A stretch of DNA of 64,000 nucleotides. It comes from an uncultured Bacteroidota bacterium (GTDB taxonomy: Bacteria > Bacteroidota > Bacteroidia > Flavobacteriales > Flavobacteriaceae). Positions 1 through 8,864 of the stretch are shown here, piece by piece. Made by a program: the position numbers and the translations under genes. Below the pieces are notes generated by a model that saw only the letters and a list, made by a program, of their open reading frames with translations, ran no database searches and was not told where the DNA came from. Position 1 is the stretch's first letter. Every line of letters begins with the position of its first letter. The stretch lies in contig CACJQM010000002.1 in NCBI GenBank assembly GCA_902595555.1, positions 248,001 to 312,000 on the forward strand, given 5' to 3'.

Positions 1-1524
1 GTTAGCCAGAATGATAATGATAAGTATTGTCAATGTGGACCTTGTACAAAGCTTAATAAAAAATACGGTAATGTACCAAGCGGTTCTATAGTCTGGTTTA
101 CTAATAAAGTTGCAAGAGAATTTCCTGATAAAATTATTTCCACACTAGCATATTGGTATACTAGAGTTGCTCCTAAAAATATCGAGATTGAACCCAACGT
201 AAATATCATGCTTTGTAACATTGAAAGCACAAGAGAAAAACCTGTTTTTGATACAGATCCTGCTTTTACAAAAGATTTACAAGACTGGGGAAAAATGAGC
301 AAAGACATTTTAATTTGGGACTATAATATTCAGTTTGCAAACCCAATAAGTCCATTTCCTAATCTGCATACAATAGGCCCGAATATTAAGTTTTACAGAG
401 AAAATAATGTTAATGCTCTTTTCATGCAAGCGACTGGTAATAAAGCAGAACTTGGTCAACTAAGGTCATATCTTATTTCAAAGTTGATGTGGAATCCGGA
501 TGCAGATGATAATGAAATCATAGATGAATTTCTTGGTGGATATTACGGACCAGCAGCAGAGTATATGAGAGAGTACATCGACAGAATGAGAGAGGCTTTA
601 ACTGAAACACCATTTAGGCTATTTATTTTTGGAGATCCAAGAGATGCAATAAACAACTATTTATCTGCTGAAAAAATAAGTTTGTATCATTCAATTTTTG
701 ATAAAGCTGAAAAATCAGTTGCTGATAATTCACAGTTACTAAAAAGAGTGCAAGACGCGAGGTTGCCTTTACTTATTGCAACAATTCAAATTGCAGGTCA
801 AATTAAGCCTGGCGACGATGGAAGTTTTTATGAGATTGATAACTCAGGCTTTGTAATACCAAAACCAGAAATGGAAAATCTAGTTACAGAGTTTGTAGAT
901 AGAGCAAGAAAAGCAGGTATTGCAAGAATAGGAGAAAGAGCAATAACCTTGGATGATTATAACTACAATTTTGAAAGGATTTTCTCAAAAATGAAAGATA
1001 ATCCAAAGTCAAAATCATATAAATCTAATGTTAGCTCTGTTGGTATTCCAGAGGGTGGATTGGAAAACATTAAGCGTTTAACTAATGGAATTTTTGGCGC
1101 TTTTGAATCTTGGAGATTTCCTTTTAAAGATAAAAATTGGGTTGCGTTCAAAGGTGAACATATGGATCTTGTTTTAGATCTTGGTGAAATACAAAACATA
1201 AAATCTATTGAAATGGAATTTTTAAATGTTCAAGCTCAAGCAAACTGGCATCAGCTTATTCTTCCAAAACATGTTACTTATTCAATTTCAAAAGATGGAT
1301 TAACTTATGAAAAGCCTATTAAGGTTAATAATCCCCACAATCCAAATCCAGCTGAAAATCCAGATATAACAAAGGTTCCTTTTCACCCTTTCAACATTGA
1401 GCTTGAAAATAAAGAATGTCGTTATATAAAAATTCATGCGGAAAGCCATATCAAGATGCCAGCTTGGCATATTAATGCTGGACGTCCCGCATTCATTTAT
1501 GTCGATGAAATAGTTGTAAAATGA
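1..1524 (+). CDS. DUF4838 domain protein with C-terminal discoidin-like domain (5' truncated)
   Basis: The reading frame is open from base 1, so the start lies outside the window; the ATG at 208 is internal. The first visible residues hold the Cys-rich motif SQNDNDKYCQCGPC, followed by an aromatic/TLAYWYT strand, as in DUF4838 proteins, which occur near glycoside hydrolases in Bacteroidetes polysaccharide loci. The last ~130 residues look like an F5/8-type C (discoidin) carbohydrate-binding domain (ESWRF, DLGEIQNIKSIEMEF, CRYIKIHAES, ending FIYVDEIVV). A role in carbohydrate binding or hydrolysis at the cell surface is inferred. The gene stops six bases before a convergent gene. Confidence 0.75.
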   Translation, partial: VSQNDNDKYCQCGPCTKLNKKYGNVPSGSIVWFTNKVAREFPDKIISTLAYWYTRVAPKNIEIEPNVNIMLCNIESTREKPVFDTDPAFTKDLQDWGKMSKDILIWDYNIQFANPISPFPNLHTIGPNIKFYRENNVNALFMQATGNKAELGQLRSYLISKLMWNPDADDNEIIDEFLGGYYGPAAEYMREYIDRMREALTETPFRLFIFGDPRDAINNYLSAEKISLYHSIFDKAEKSVADNSQLLKRVQDARLPLLIATIQIAGQIKPGDDGSFYEIDNSGFVIPKPEMENLVTEFVDRARKAGIARIGERAITLDDYNYNFERIFSKMKDNPKSKSYKSNVSSVGIPEGGLENIKRLTNGIFGAFESWRFPFKDKNWVAFKGEHMDLVLDLGEIQNIKSIEMEFLNVQAQANWHQLILPKHVTYSISKDGLTYEKPIKVNNPHNPNPAENPDITKVPFHPFNIELENKECRYIKIHAESHIKMPAWHINAGRPAFIYVDEIVVK

Positions 1525-1529
1525 TTTAG

Positions 1530-1961
1530 TTAGTTATCTGAACTGTGCAGTTCAAAATATTTTACATCAGCAGTTTTACCAAGCACGTCAACATCCCACA
1601 TAACAAAGTTCATTGCCCCATTATTTATAGCATCGGTGAAATAAAATTTCATTGACTTCCCATTTCTTTTCCATGTGCCCTTAAGTGGTGTTGAAATTAA
1701 TGTACCATCTTCTAAAATGGTTCTTCCTTGACCATCTAAAGTTCCGCTAGTTTTAGATGTATTGATAGAAGCAACTTTGAACTTTACAAATACAGACCCA
1801 TATCCACTAATTTGACCTTCAAAGTTCATGACAGAGTATCCTTCACCTGGACTAATTAAAACTATATCAAGTACTCCACCTCCTTTTGCTTGAGATAAAT
1901 CTTGAGAGTAAGAAAAAGCAGTTACACAAAGGGCTAATAAAATTGTTTTTAAGTATTTCAT
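1530..1961 (-). CDS. Secreted protein of unknown function
   Basis: A 143-residue protein with a clear signal peptide (MKYLKTILLALCVTAFSYSQ) and no lipobox, so probably periplasmic or secreted. The mature part is short, glycine-rich and predicted mostly beta. I recognise no family or catalytic motif. It converges on the DUF4838 gene and stands apart from the next minus-strand operon by about 100 bases, so it is probably transcribed alone. Confidence 0.55.
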   Translation of the reverse strand: MKYLKTILLALCVTAFSYSQDLSQAKGGGVLDIVLISPGEGYSVMNFEGQISGYGSVFVKFKVASINTSKTSGTLDGQGRTILEDGTLISTPLKGTWKRNGKSMKFYFTDAINNGAMNFVMWDVDVLGKTADVKYFELHSSDN

Positions 1962-2057
1962 AATTGTGATTTTTTAATTAGTATTTACGTTCTTACTAAA
2001 TTAAAATAACGATATAAGATATTTAAATAAAAGCGAAAGAAAATTGCGAAAAACTTT

Positions 2058-2549
2058 TTAATTTATGTATAGCAAGCTATGGGTAATATTATCATTACAA
2101 ATAGTCACTTTATACAAATTAGCATTATTAAGATCATCAATTTGTTGGTAGACTTCTTTATCAATTAATCCGTTTACAAAAAAAGGAATTGTATTGCTAT
2201 GTCCAACCACTAAAACTTTTTCACCAGATGTTTTTGATTTAAAACTTTCATAATCAATCCTTGATGGTGAGTATATAGAGATTTCAATTTTTTTATCAAG
2301 AGAAATTGGTGTAACCGTTTCTATTGTTCTGTTATAATTAGTTGAAAAAATTTTATCAAATTCAACATTTTTAAAAACTTCAACCCATTTAAGCGCTCTG
2401 TCTTTACCTAATTTATTTAAGTGAGGATTTTTATTTTTTAGATCTGATCGATCTTTTTCAGCATGTCGAATAAGATATATCTCTGCGCAATCTTGACCCT
2501 CTAGATCAACTGAGAAAAGAATCAGTAATATAAATAGAAACTGTTTCAT
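2058..2549 (-). CDS. Secreted histidine phosphatase family protein
   Basis: A 163-residue histidine phosphatase (phosphoglycerate-mutase-like) protein with an N-terminal signal peptide. The catalytic motif LIRHAEK has the phospho-accepting His at residue 29. A second conserved Arg lies in NYNRT (residue 74), and the second His of the pocket in VVGHSNT (residue 117). The short length resembles SixA-like members. The signal peptide argues for a periplasmic phosphomonoesterase rather than a phosphohistidine signalling phosphatase. It starts two bases after the upstream acid phosphatase gene, so the two form a phosphatase operon. Confidence 0.8.
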   Translation of the reverse strand: MKQFLFILLILFSVDLEGQDCAEIYLIRHAEKDRSDLKNKNPHLNKLGKDRALKWVEVFKNVEFDKIFSTNYNRTIETVTPISLDKKIEISIYSPSRIDYESFKSKTSGEKVLVVGHSNTIPFFVNGLIDKEVYQQIDDLNNANLYKVTICNDNITHSLLYIN

Positions 2550-2551
2550 TT

Positions 2552-3247
2552 TTAATTATTAAATCCTACTTCCCAATCACCATAAATTAAGTTGGGTATA
2601 AGTATAAAACTATCACCAAACTTTTCTTTTTTTGATTTTGAAATTTCCCAACGTTCTAGATTGTTTTTGTCAAAAAAAGTAGAATCAAAATCACCAAGAT
2701 TATCTCCGACAAACATTATTATATTATAGTTTTCAATAGATTTTCTTCTTTCATCCTTATCTCTGGAATTGGTTCTAAGTAGCATTTTTGTAGATTCCTT
2801 AAAAGGAAAGCCCAATGATATTAAATTTTCTTTTGTAGGTTCATAGTTTTCAACTCTACGATTTGACAGGTAGATTATTTCTACACCTTTTGAATCAGCA
2901 TAATTAAAGAAATCTAGTGATCCTGGAACCGCTGTGGCAATTTTTTTATTTACCCAATCCGACCAGTTTTCCTGGTTGAATGAGATGTTTTCTTCAATTA
3001 GCATTTCATTATAGGGTGTATTATTTAAAATAGTTTCATCAAGATCTGCAACTATTGCTAAAGTTTCATCAATGTTTTTTGAAAGTTCTATATCAAGTTT
3101 GTTTTTTGCAGCATTATATGCCTGCAGACACAAAGCTTTATACTCAGCAGAGTTTTTATGCCAATACATCGAATGATCTTTTTGAGACACTTTATTTGAG
3201 GAGCACCCAAAAGTAAAGAATAGACAAAAAATTACAAGCAATCTCAT
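2552..3247 (-). CDS. Acid phosphatase, lipoprotein e(P4)-like (HAD class)
   Basis: A 231-residue lipoprotein (lipobox FTFGC, Cys15) of the HAD-superfamily e(P4)/class C acid phosphatases. HAD motif I is VADLDETIL (nucleophile Asp68, Asp70). Motif II lies in IIYLSNR (~residue 128), and motif IV in FVGDNLGDF (Asp182, Asp186). Known e(P4) enzymes dephosphorylate nucleotides and cofactors such as NMN at the outer membrane so that the nucleoside can be taken up. The downstream histidine phosphatase suggests a joint role in scavenging organic phosphate. Confidence 0.85.
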   Translation of the reverse strand: MRLLVIFCLFFTFGCSSNKVSQKDHSMYWHKNSAEYKALCLQAYNAAKNKLDIELSKNIDETLAIVADLDETILNNTPYNEMLIEENISFNQENWSDWVNKKIATAVPGSLDFFNYADSKGVEIIYLSNRRVENYEPTKENLISLGFPFKESTKMLLRTNSRDKDERRKSIENYNIIMFVGDNLGDFDSTFFDKNNLERWEISKSKKEKFGDSFILIPNLIYGDWEVGFNN

Positions 3248-3312
3248 AATGATAAAGTAATGAAATTAATACTTAAGAAAAAAACTATTATTCTTGATTT
3301 AACTATATTTAA

Positions 3313-3477
3313 TTGTTGGACAATAAAATCTTAAATAACTCTTTTTTAATTGGGCTCTTCTTTCTAGTAATTGGTCTTTTAGGTTATCAAGAATTAAAAT
3401 CATTTTTATTTGGGTTAATATCTTTAGTATTTGCATTAATATTTTTTGTGGTTTCATTTTTGTATGACAAAAGATAA
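3313..3477 (+). CDS. Small two-helix membrane protein
   Basis: An open frame of 54 codons with no ATG; the only starts are adjacent TTG codons at 3313 and 3316, directly after an in-frame TAA. The product is almost entirely two hydrophobic helices (around NSFLIGLFFLVIGLLGY and SFLFGLISLVFALIFFVVSFLY) ending in a basic KR tail. It stops nine bases before the SOUL gene, so it would be the first gene of that operon. I recognise no family. The unusual start makes this call tentative. Confidence 0.45.
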   Translation: MLDNKILNNSFLIGLFFLVIGLLGYQELKSFLFGLISLVFALIFFVVSFLYDKR

Positions 3478-3486
3478 AAGAAGATT

Positions 3487-4050
3487 ATGAAACTATTATA
3501 CAAATTTTTTATACCATTTTTTATTTTTACAATATCTATGTCTATGTTCTCTCAAAAATATGAGACTCACAGTTACAAAACACTGTTTTCTGATGATTCT
3601 TTTGAAGTTAGACTTTACGACCCTGTATTAAAAGCAAAAACTTTTTCATCCCAAGGTTCTAATAATAATTTTGGAAAATTATTTAGATATATTTCTGGGT
3701 ATAATCAAAAAAATGAAAAGATTGCAATGACTACTCCAGTATATATGAAGCAGGAAGAAAAGGGTTCTATGATGGAGTTTGTTTTGCCTTCAAAATTTAA
3801 TATGGATAATGTTTCAATGCCAAAATCTCAAAATGTAGAAGTCTATTTGGATGAAGGAGGACATTATGCATCCATACAATATGGGGGCTATTCTAACAAC
3901 AACAAACGCAATAAGTACACGAAAGCTTTAATTGAAAAATTAAAAAAACACAAAATTGAATCAGTTGGTGATTTTTTTTATTTGTCATATGATAGTCCAT
4001 ATAAATTTTATGGAAGAAGAAACGAAGTAATAATCGCTGTTAATTACTAA
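3487..4050 (+). CDS. SOUL heme-binding family protein
   Basis: A 187-residue SOUL/HBP family protein with a signal peptide (cleavage near MSMFSQ). Typical features are FEVRLYDPVLKA at the start of the fold, the NNFGKLFRYISGYNQKNEKIAMTTPV segment read in two parts, the MEFVLPSKF strand, and the C-terminal YGRRNEVII. SOUL proteins bind tetrapyrroles in animals; bacterial roles are not well established. Here the protein is exported and sits in a tight operon with an alpha/beta hydrolase, a b561-like membrane protein and YceI, so a heme- or redox-related envelope function is plausible but inferred. Confidence 0.85.
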   Translation: MKLLYKFFIPFFIFTISMSMFSQKYETHSYKTLFSDDSFEVRLYDPVLKAKTFSSQGSNNNFGKLFRYISGYNQKNEKIAMTTPVYMKQEEKGSMMEFVLPSKFNMDNVSMPKSQNVEVYLDEGGHYASIQYGGYSNNNKRNKYTKALIEKLKKHKIESVGDFFYLSYDSPYKFYGRRNEVIIAVNY

Positions 4051-4054
4051 TTAA

Positions 4055-4981
4055 ATGTTTAGAGTTTGTTTTCTAGTTTTAGTTTTTTTTTGCCTTTCTT
4101 GCTCAAATGAGCTTAAACCAAAATATGAATATATAGTAAAAAATAAATCATTTATTGAAAGTTTTGATCTTAAACCTAACACTGGATTCACAAATCTTTC
4201 CAAAGGCTTTACTTTTTATAAGCATGAAAACAAAGAGACGAGTACAGCACCGATTATTTTGATTCATGGTTTCTCAGTCCCATCATATATTTGGGATCCT
4301 ACTTTTGAACTCTTATCTAACAAAGGCTATAATGTCATTTCATTAGATTTATTTGGAAGAGGTTTTTCCGAAAATCTAGATCAACCCTATACAGATAAAC
4401 TCTTTGCGAATCAAGTCATTGATTTAATGATCGAGTTAAATATTGATTCTGCTAAACTTGTTGGTTTGTCAAATGGTGGCAGAGTTATTTCAAAAGTTGC
4501 TGAATTAAAACCAAGCGCAGTTAGCTCCCTAATATATGTAGCATCTTCTGGATTTAGGTCTGTTCAGGAATCAAAAGATAAATCAGTTTCTAATGAAGAG
4601 GTTGAAAATTTTATTAAAAATAATTACCCAACGATCTCAAAAGGACAATTAGAAGATTTTAAGTATCCAGAAAACCACTTAGGCTGGGATGAAAAATACG
4701 AGGAATTGTTAAAATATAAAGGTTTTGCTAAAGCCTTAATTTCAACTAGGAAAAATCACTACACTATGGATGATATTCATAAAAAAATACAAGAAAGTGA
4801 TATTCCCGTTTATACAATATGGGGGGATAGTGACGAAGTAGTTGTGTATGATGAATTTGAAAAAAGGATTGATTCTTTAATGCCTAAAAGAAAAGAGTTT
4901 TTTATTTTAGAATCAGGGCATCTTCCACACATGGAGAACCCAGAACAGTTTAATAGAATTTTATTATCGATTATTAAATAA
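4055..4981 (+). CDS. Alpha/beta hydrolase lipoprotein
   Basis: A 308-residue alpha/beta hydrolase anchored as a lipoprotein (lipobox FCLSC, Cys16). The oxyanion-hole segment is LIHGFSVPSYIWDP. The nucleophile elbow is VGLSNGG with Ser139. The acid lies in TIWGDSDEVV and the catalytic His in ESGHLPHMENP near the C-terminus, so the triad is complete. The substrate cannot be read from sequence; esterase or lipase activity is likely. It follows the SOUL gene after four bases and precedes the b561-like gene by five. Confidence 0.85.
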   Translation: MFRVCFLVLVFFCLSCSNELKPKYEYIVKNKSFIESFDLKPNTGFTNLSKGFTFYKHENKETSTAPIILIHGFSVPSYIWDPTFELLSNKGYNVISLDLFGRGFSENLDQPYTDKLFANQVIDLMIELNIDSAKLVGLSNGGRVISKVAELKPSAVSSLIYVASSGFRSVQESKDKSVSNEEVENFIKNNYPTISKGQLEDFKYPENHLGWDEKYEELLKYKGFAKALISTRKNHYTMDDIHKKIQESDIPVYTIWGDSDEVVVYDEFEKRIDSLMPKRKEFFILESGHLPHMENPEQFNRILLSIIK

Positions 4982-4986
4982 AAATT

Positions 4987-5589
4987 TTGAGAAATAAGAT
5001 TATAATTTTTTTGTTTGTATTACTTCCCTTGATTAGTTTTTCTCAAGAGAAGGAGCTGTTTGATTTGATTATTACAGATGAGAATGCAACACCTCAATTG
5101 TTACCTGAAAGAATGATTTTTACACAAAGAATTTTTTGGGGAGAGAAAGGTATCTTGAGAAAAACAGGAATTGCACCTTTGAATCTAAAAAACAGAGAAA
5201 AAGAGTTAAAATTGAGAAGATCATTTTTGAAAACTCATCAAATTTTAGGCTATGCAACATTGGGAACTATGATAGCCCAAGGAATAATAGGAGGGAAATT
5301 ATATAATGGAGATTATAGCTTATATAAGACACATAAGACAATGGGAAAAGTTGTTAATGCCGGATACTTTACTGGCGCAGCATTATCATTATTTTCACCC
5401 CCACCACTAACTAATAAAAAAACAAAAGGGTTCAGCTCAATTAAAGCTCATAAGTTTCTTGCAAACATTCATTTTACAGCTATGATATTAACCAATGTTG
5501 TGGCAGATGATAATAAAAAAGCACACAAAGCTGCTGCATATACTGCTTTCGCTAGTTATGCTACAGCTGTAATTGTATTTAAGTTTTAG
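4987..5589 (+). CDS. Four-helix membrane protein, cytochrome b561-like
   Basis: A 200-residue protein starting at TTG with a signal sequence (ending ISFSQ), a soluble stretch to about residue 75, then four hydrophobic helices. Histidines sit near the start of the helices (His84, His116, His155, His180), with His162 inside the third, in patterns such as THQILGYATLG and THKTMGKVV. This spacing resembles heme-ligating b561/ferric-reductase-like helices; it is inferred, not proven. The YceI gene follows after two bases, mirroring the E. coli yceJ-yceI arrangement of a b561 homologue beside YceI. Confidence 0.6.
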   Translation: MRNKIIIFLFVLLPLISFSQEKELFDLIITDENATPQLLPERMIFTQRIFWGEKGILRKTGIAPLNLKNREKELKLRRSFLKTHQILGYATLGTMIAQGIIGGKLYNGDYSLYKTHKTMGKVVNAGYFTGAALSLFSPPPLTNKKTKGFSSIKAHKFLANIHFTAMILTNVVADDNKKAHKAAAYTAFASYATAVIVFKF

Positions 5590-5591
5590 AT

Positions 5592-6113
5592 ATGAAAAAA
5601 TTTATAGTATTATTTTTCTTAGTGAACGTTTCTTATTGTCAAACAACCTTAATGCTTGATAAAGAAAAATCGAATATTAAATACAGCGCAAAACATGTTT
5701 TACATGCTTGGGAAGGTATTAATAATGATGTTTCAGGTGTTGCCGTTTACAATGAAAGTATTTCTAAAATAGCACTAGCTGCTCAGGTTATTGATTTTGA
5801 CAGTGGAAATTCTGGAAGAGATTCACATTCATTGGAGGTTTTGGAAGCTTTAAAATTCCCAAATATTAAATTTTATTCCGAAGACATTAATTCAGAGGGC
5901 AATGCTATTATATTTAATGGTGAAATAGAATTTCATGGTGAAAAAAAACCGATCAATGTTTTTGCATCCATTGACGATGACGATAAACAAATCAAGATTG
6001 AAGGCAAATTTCAAATAATTCCTACAGAATTTCTGATTACTCTACCTTCGTTTATGTTAATTGAAATGGAGGATTACTTAGATATTTCTTTCGAACTTTA
6101 TTTTGATAAATAA
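5592..6113 (+). CDS. YceI family periplasmic lipid-binding protein
   Basis: A 173-residue YceI-family lipocalin-like protein with a short signal peptide (ending NVSYCQ). Family features include DKEKSNIKYSAKHVLHAWEG at the first strands, the central NSGRDSHSLEVLEALKFP motif, and the NGEIEFHGEKKPINV strand pair. YceI proteins bind polyisoprenoids such as quinone side chains in the periplasm. It is the last gene of the SOUL/hydrolase/b561-like operon and its final 16 bases overlap the convergent lipoprotein gene. Confidence 0.9.
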   Translation: MKKFIVLFFLVNVSYCQTTLMLDKEKSNIKYSAKHVLHAWEGINNDVSGVAVYNESISKIALAAQVIDFDSGNSGRDSHSLEVLEALKFPNIKFYSEDINSEGNAIIFNGEIEFHGEKKPINVFASIDDDDKQIKIEGKFQIIPTEFLITLPSFMLIEMEDYLDISFELYFDK

Positions 6114-6580
6114 TCTGATACTTCTTCAGACTGAAAGTATTTAATTTTCAATTCATCATTTTCCAATACCAAATATCCACTTTCTAGCCAAACAGGATTA
6201 GTTGTGACCTCTTCACCTTCAATAGATGTTACAAATGTTCCATTATTTTTATAACTAACATGAGCTGAATTAACATCAATTGAAATTGACCAATTAGAAA
6301 GATCCCATTTTCTTGAGACTGTAATATTATCGCCTTGACTTTCAGCAATTAACGCCCAAAATTCATCTAATGTGTATGGGCCTCCTAGTTCTACGATTTT
6401 AAAATCATCAGTTATGTAATCATTTGTATTTAATTCACTTCCAATTTCGATGGAAGCAAAGAAATTACCTACAGTTTCTTTTACTTGATCTTCAGTTATC
6501 TTAAGACTATTGTCTACAGAATTACACGACAAGTTAGAAAGGATTAAAATTATTGTAAGAGTTGTAAATATATTTTTCAT
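6098..6580 (-). CDS. Lipoprotein with SnoaL/NTF2-like domain
   Basis: A 160-residue lipoprotein (lipobox LSNLSC, Cys19). The mature part has the arrangement of NTF2/SnoaL-like (DUF4440-type) folds: an N-terminal helix (TEDQVKETVGNFFASIE), the NDYITDDFKIVELGG turn, and late strands with alternating W/V residues. No catalytic residues can be assigned. It overlaps the aquaporin-like gene upstream by four bases, so the two are translationally coupled. Its 3' end overlaps yceI by 16 bases. Confidence 0.6.
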   Translation of the reverse strand: MKNIFTTLTIILILSNLSCNSVDNSLKITEDQVKETVGNFFASIEIGSELNTNDYITDDFKIVELGGPYTLDEFWALIAESQGDNITVSRKWDLSNWSISIDVNSAHVSYKNNGTFVTSIEGEEVTTNPVWLESGYLVLENDELKIKYFQSEEVSDYLSK

Positions 6581-7191
6581 TTTTTTAATAAATAATTAAA
6601 GTGTATAACTGCCAGGACTGATCCTGCCATAGGTGCTGTCAAATAATACCAAACAAAGTATTGTGAAACTCCATTTCCAGTTAGAATATCAACCAATGAA
6701 GGACCAATTGAAACAGCTGGGTTAAAAACTCCGCCTGACAACGGACCTACACAAAATGCACCAGCCATAACTGTAAGACCAATCGCGAAACCATAAAATG
6801 AATTTCCATCTAAATTTGGGTGTGTGGCTACATTTAAAATAACAAAGACAAGTAAATATGTAAAAATTAATTCAGCAACAAGTATAATAGCTACAGGTTC
6901 TGCTAAGTCAGGTTGGACCAACATATTAGATGACATATTTGAAACTAAAAATGCAGCTGCAAAAGCACCTAGTATTTGGGATAATAAATATTTAAAGAAA
7001 TCAGAACTATTGATTTCCCTTCTTAATAGCATGGCAAAAGATACTGCAGGATTATAATGTGCTCCAGAAATATGAGCCCCCATATAAACAAGAACAGTAA
7101 GACCAAAACCAATTGCTAATGGATTGTTTGATAGACCAATTATTAAAACTAAAAAGAAGGTTCCAACGAACTCTGTTAAATATTTTTTCAT
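6577..7191 (-). CDS. Aquaporin/MIP family channel with atypical filter
   Basis: A 204-residue six-helix MIP-family channel with both half-helix motifs: HYNPAVSFAM (NPA at 47-49) and VFNPAVSIGP (NPA at 157-159). In AqpZ and GlpF the second NPA is followed by the invariant Arg of the selectivity filter; here residue 160 is Val. The pore is therefore likely to pass something other than water alone, such as a small uncharged solute. It lies in a minus-strand operon after TlpA and the DUF6029 barrel gene (14-base gap) and before the SnoaL-like lipoprotein (4-base overlap). Confidence 0.85.
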   Translation of the reverse strand: MKKYLTEFVGTFFLVLIIGLSNNPLAIGFGLTVLVYMGAHISGAHYNPAVSFAMLLRREINSSDFFKYLLSQILGAFAAAFLVSNMSSNMLVQPDLAEPVAIILVAELIFTYLLVFVILNVATHPNLDGNSFYGFAIGLTVMAGAFCVGPLSGGVFNPAVSIGPSLVDILTGNGVSQYFVWYYLTAPMAGSVLAVIHFNYLLKK

Positions 7192-7205
7192 AATACTCTA
7201 AATTA

Positions 7206-8864
7206 TTAAAAAGAAGTATTTATTGAAAATGAAAGTCCTTTAAATTCAGGAACGTATCTGCAAATACCACCATAACACAATAGACCACCTCTTTGTTTCC
7301 CATATGAAATTGAGAATCTTGAGGAATTTTTGGTGTAAGAAGTCCCAAATGAATAATAGCTTGGCTTATCATCTTCAATATTTTGGTAGTTAACTATATT
7401 GTTATAGTAAGCAGAGAAATTGTAGTTAAAGTTGTATTCTAATCCGTATCCATACCAATTTTTCTTATCGTCTTTATTAAAGAGGTGTTGAAGTTCAAAT
7501 CTCAAAGATTTTTTATTTTCTAATTTAACAGTATTATCAACCACAATAACTTGAGAATTAACTTCTCCGAATTTTTCCTCTATGTATCGCTTATTGTAAA
7601 ATTTATTAACGAATAGAAAAATATTGCTAAAATTTTCTGACCATTTTTTTCTAAGCTCTAAACTTTGTTCAGAAAAATATTTTTGCCCAAAAGCAAGAAA
7701 ATCAGAATTATAGTCTAAGGGGTTATAGCTGTATTCACCGTCAAGGTTATACCAAGAACTTAAATTTAAAGAAAGATTTGAACCATATTTTCCGCCAAAT
7801 ACAGAACCTTTTTTTATGTCGTAGTAAAGATCAATTTGAAACCCAATTTCACCAGCTTTCATTAAGCTAGGATCAGGGAAAGACACGTAAGGCTGAGATT
7901 CGTATATATTAATGTTGGTCAATAAATAGTCATGTTGTTTAGTTAATGCAGGCAAGTAATTAATTGTGGTTTCACCGAATAATTCACCCTGCTCAAAGCG
8001 ATCCCCAAAGAAGCCCATGTTTTCTAATCTCCTAAATGTGAAGTCAAACCCAAAACCTGATTTAGCAACACCCAAGTTCATAATGTGCGCACTTCCATTT
8101 TTTATAAAATCATTTAATATTAATCCAAATTGAGTTACACCATCCTCTGATTTTAGTATCTGTTCATAACCAAAATAAAAATCATTTTTCACATAATCGA
8201 TTCTGGCTGAAAAAAGGCTTGTTAAATCATTAAATTCATAACCAACAGGTGGAAAAATGTCTGGAAAAGCTAGATTTTCGAATCTTCCAACATAGCTAAA
8301 ACCAAGCATTAAGTTTTGATAAATTTCACTATTGTTGAAAACAGTAATTTCTGAGTCCAATCCTATAACTTTTCCAACACTTATTTGACTTCCCTTTTTT
8401 TGCCAACCGCCAATTAACTTAAGATTGATGTTTTTATTTTCAAAAGTTGATCTTATTCCCCATATGGAATTATTTATTCCTAATTGTCTGTCCTCCCATG
8501 TTCTTAATGCAAGGCCACTTCCAAACTGTTCATATATTGATCCAAAAGTTAAACCAAACCCCTTCTTTTTATAATTTATACTTAGAGTTGAAAGATGTGT
8601 TTTTTCAAAACTATCTGAATATCCTTGAAGCCTCATTGGGGAATAGGATTCAATCTGAGCTTCAAAATTCCAACTAGAGTTAAATAGGTATTTTAGATTT
8701 AAGTAATTATTTGAAGCAAATTCATTGGCATAATTTTCTTGTTCATTTTCTTGATAATAAATTCCATTTGATTCAAAAGACCCATAAAAATTACTCTGAG
8801 TTTGAGAATGATTTTTATTTATCATAATCAGAGCTGTTAAAACCAATAGATAGTTTTTTAACAT
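7206..8864 (-). CDS. DUF6029-like outer-membrane beta-barrel protein
   Basis: A 552-residue exported protein made almost entirely of alternating amphipathic strands rich in Tyr, Phe, Asn and Gly, ending in the aromatic residue typical of outer-membrane barrels (SINTSF). The start (YGSFESNGIYYQ), LRTWEDRQLGINNSIWG and KLIGGWQKKG match my recollection of the DUF6029 family, which is found beside TlpA-like thioredoxins in Bacteroidetes. Its start codon shares one base with the tlpA-like stop, so the two are co-translated. Function is unknown; an outer-membrane partner of the TlpA/Omp28 thiol system is an inference. Confidence 0.7.
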   Translation of the reverse strand: MLKNYLLVLTALIMINKNHSQTQSNFYGSFESNGIYYQENEQENYANEFASNNYLNLKYLFNSSWNFEAQIESYSPMRLQGYSDSFEKTHLSTLSINYKKKGFGLTFGSIYEQFGSGLALRTWEDRQLGINNSIWGIRSTFENKNINLKLIGGWQKKGSQISVGKVIGLDSEITVFNNSEIYQNLMLGFSYVGRFENLAFPDIFPPVGYEFNDLTSLFSARIDYVKNDFYFGYEQILKSEDGVTQFGLILNDFIKNGSAHIMNLGVAKSGFGFDFTFRRLENMGFFGDRFEQGELFGETTINYLPALTKQHDYLLTNINIYESQPYVSFPDPSLMKAGEIGFQIDLYYDIKKGSVFGGKYGSNLSLNLSSWYNLDGEYSYNPLDYNSDFLAFGQKYFSEQSLELRKKWSENFSNIFLFVNKFYNKRYIEEKFGEVNSQVIVVDNTVKLENKKSLRFELQHLFNKDDKKNWYGYGLEYNFNYNFSAYYNNIVNYQNIEDDKPSYYSFGTSYTKNSSRFSISYGKQRGGLLCYGGICRYVPEFKGLSFSINTSF

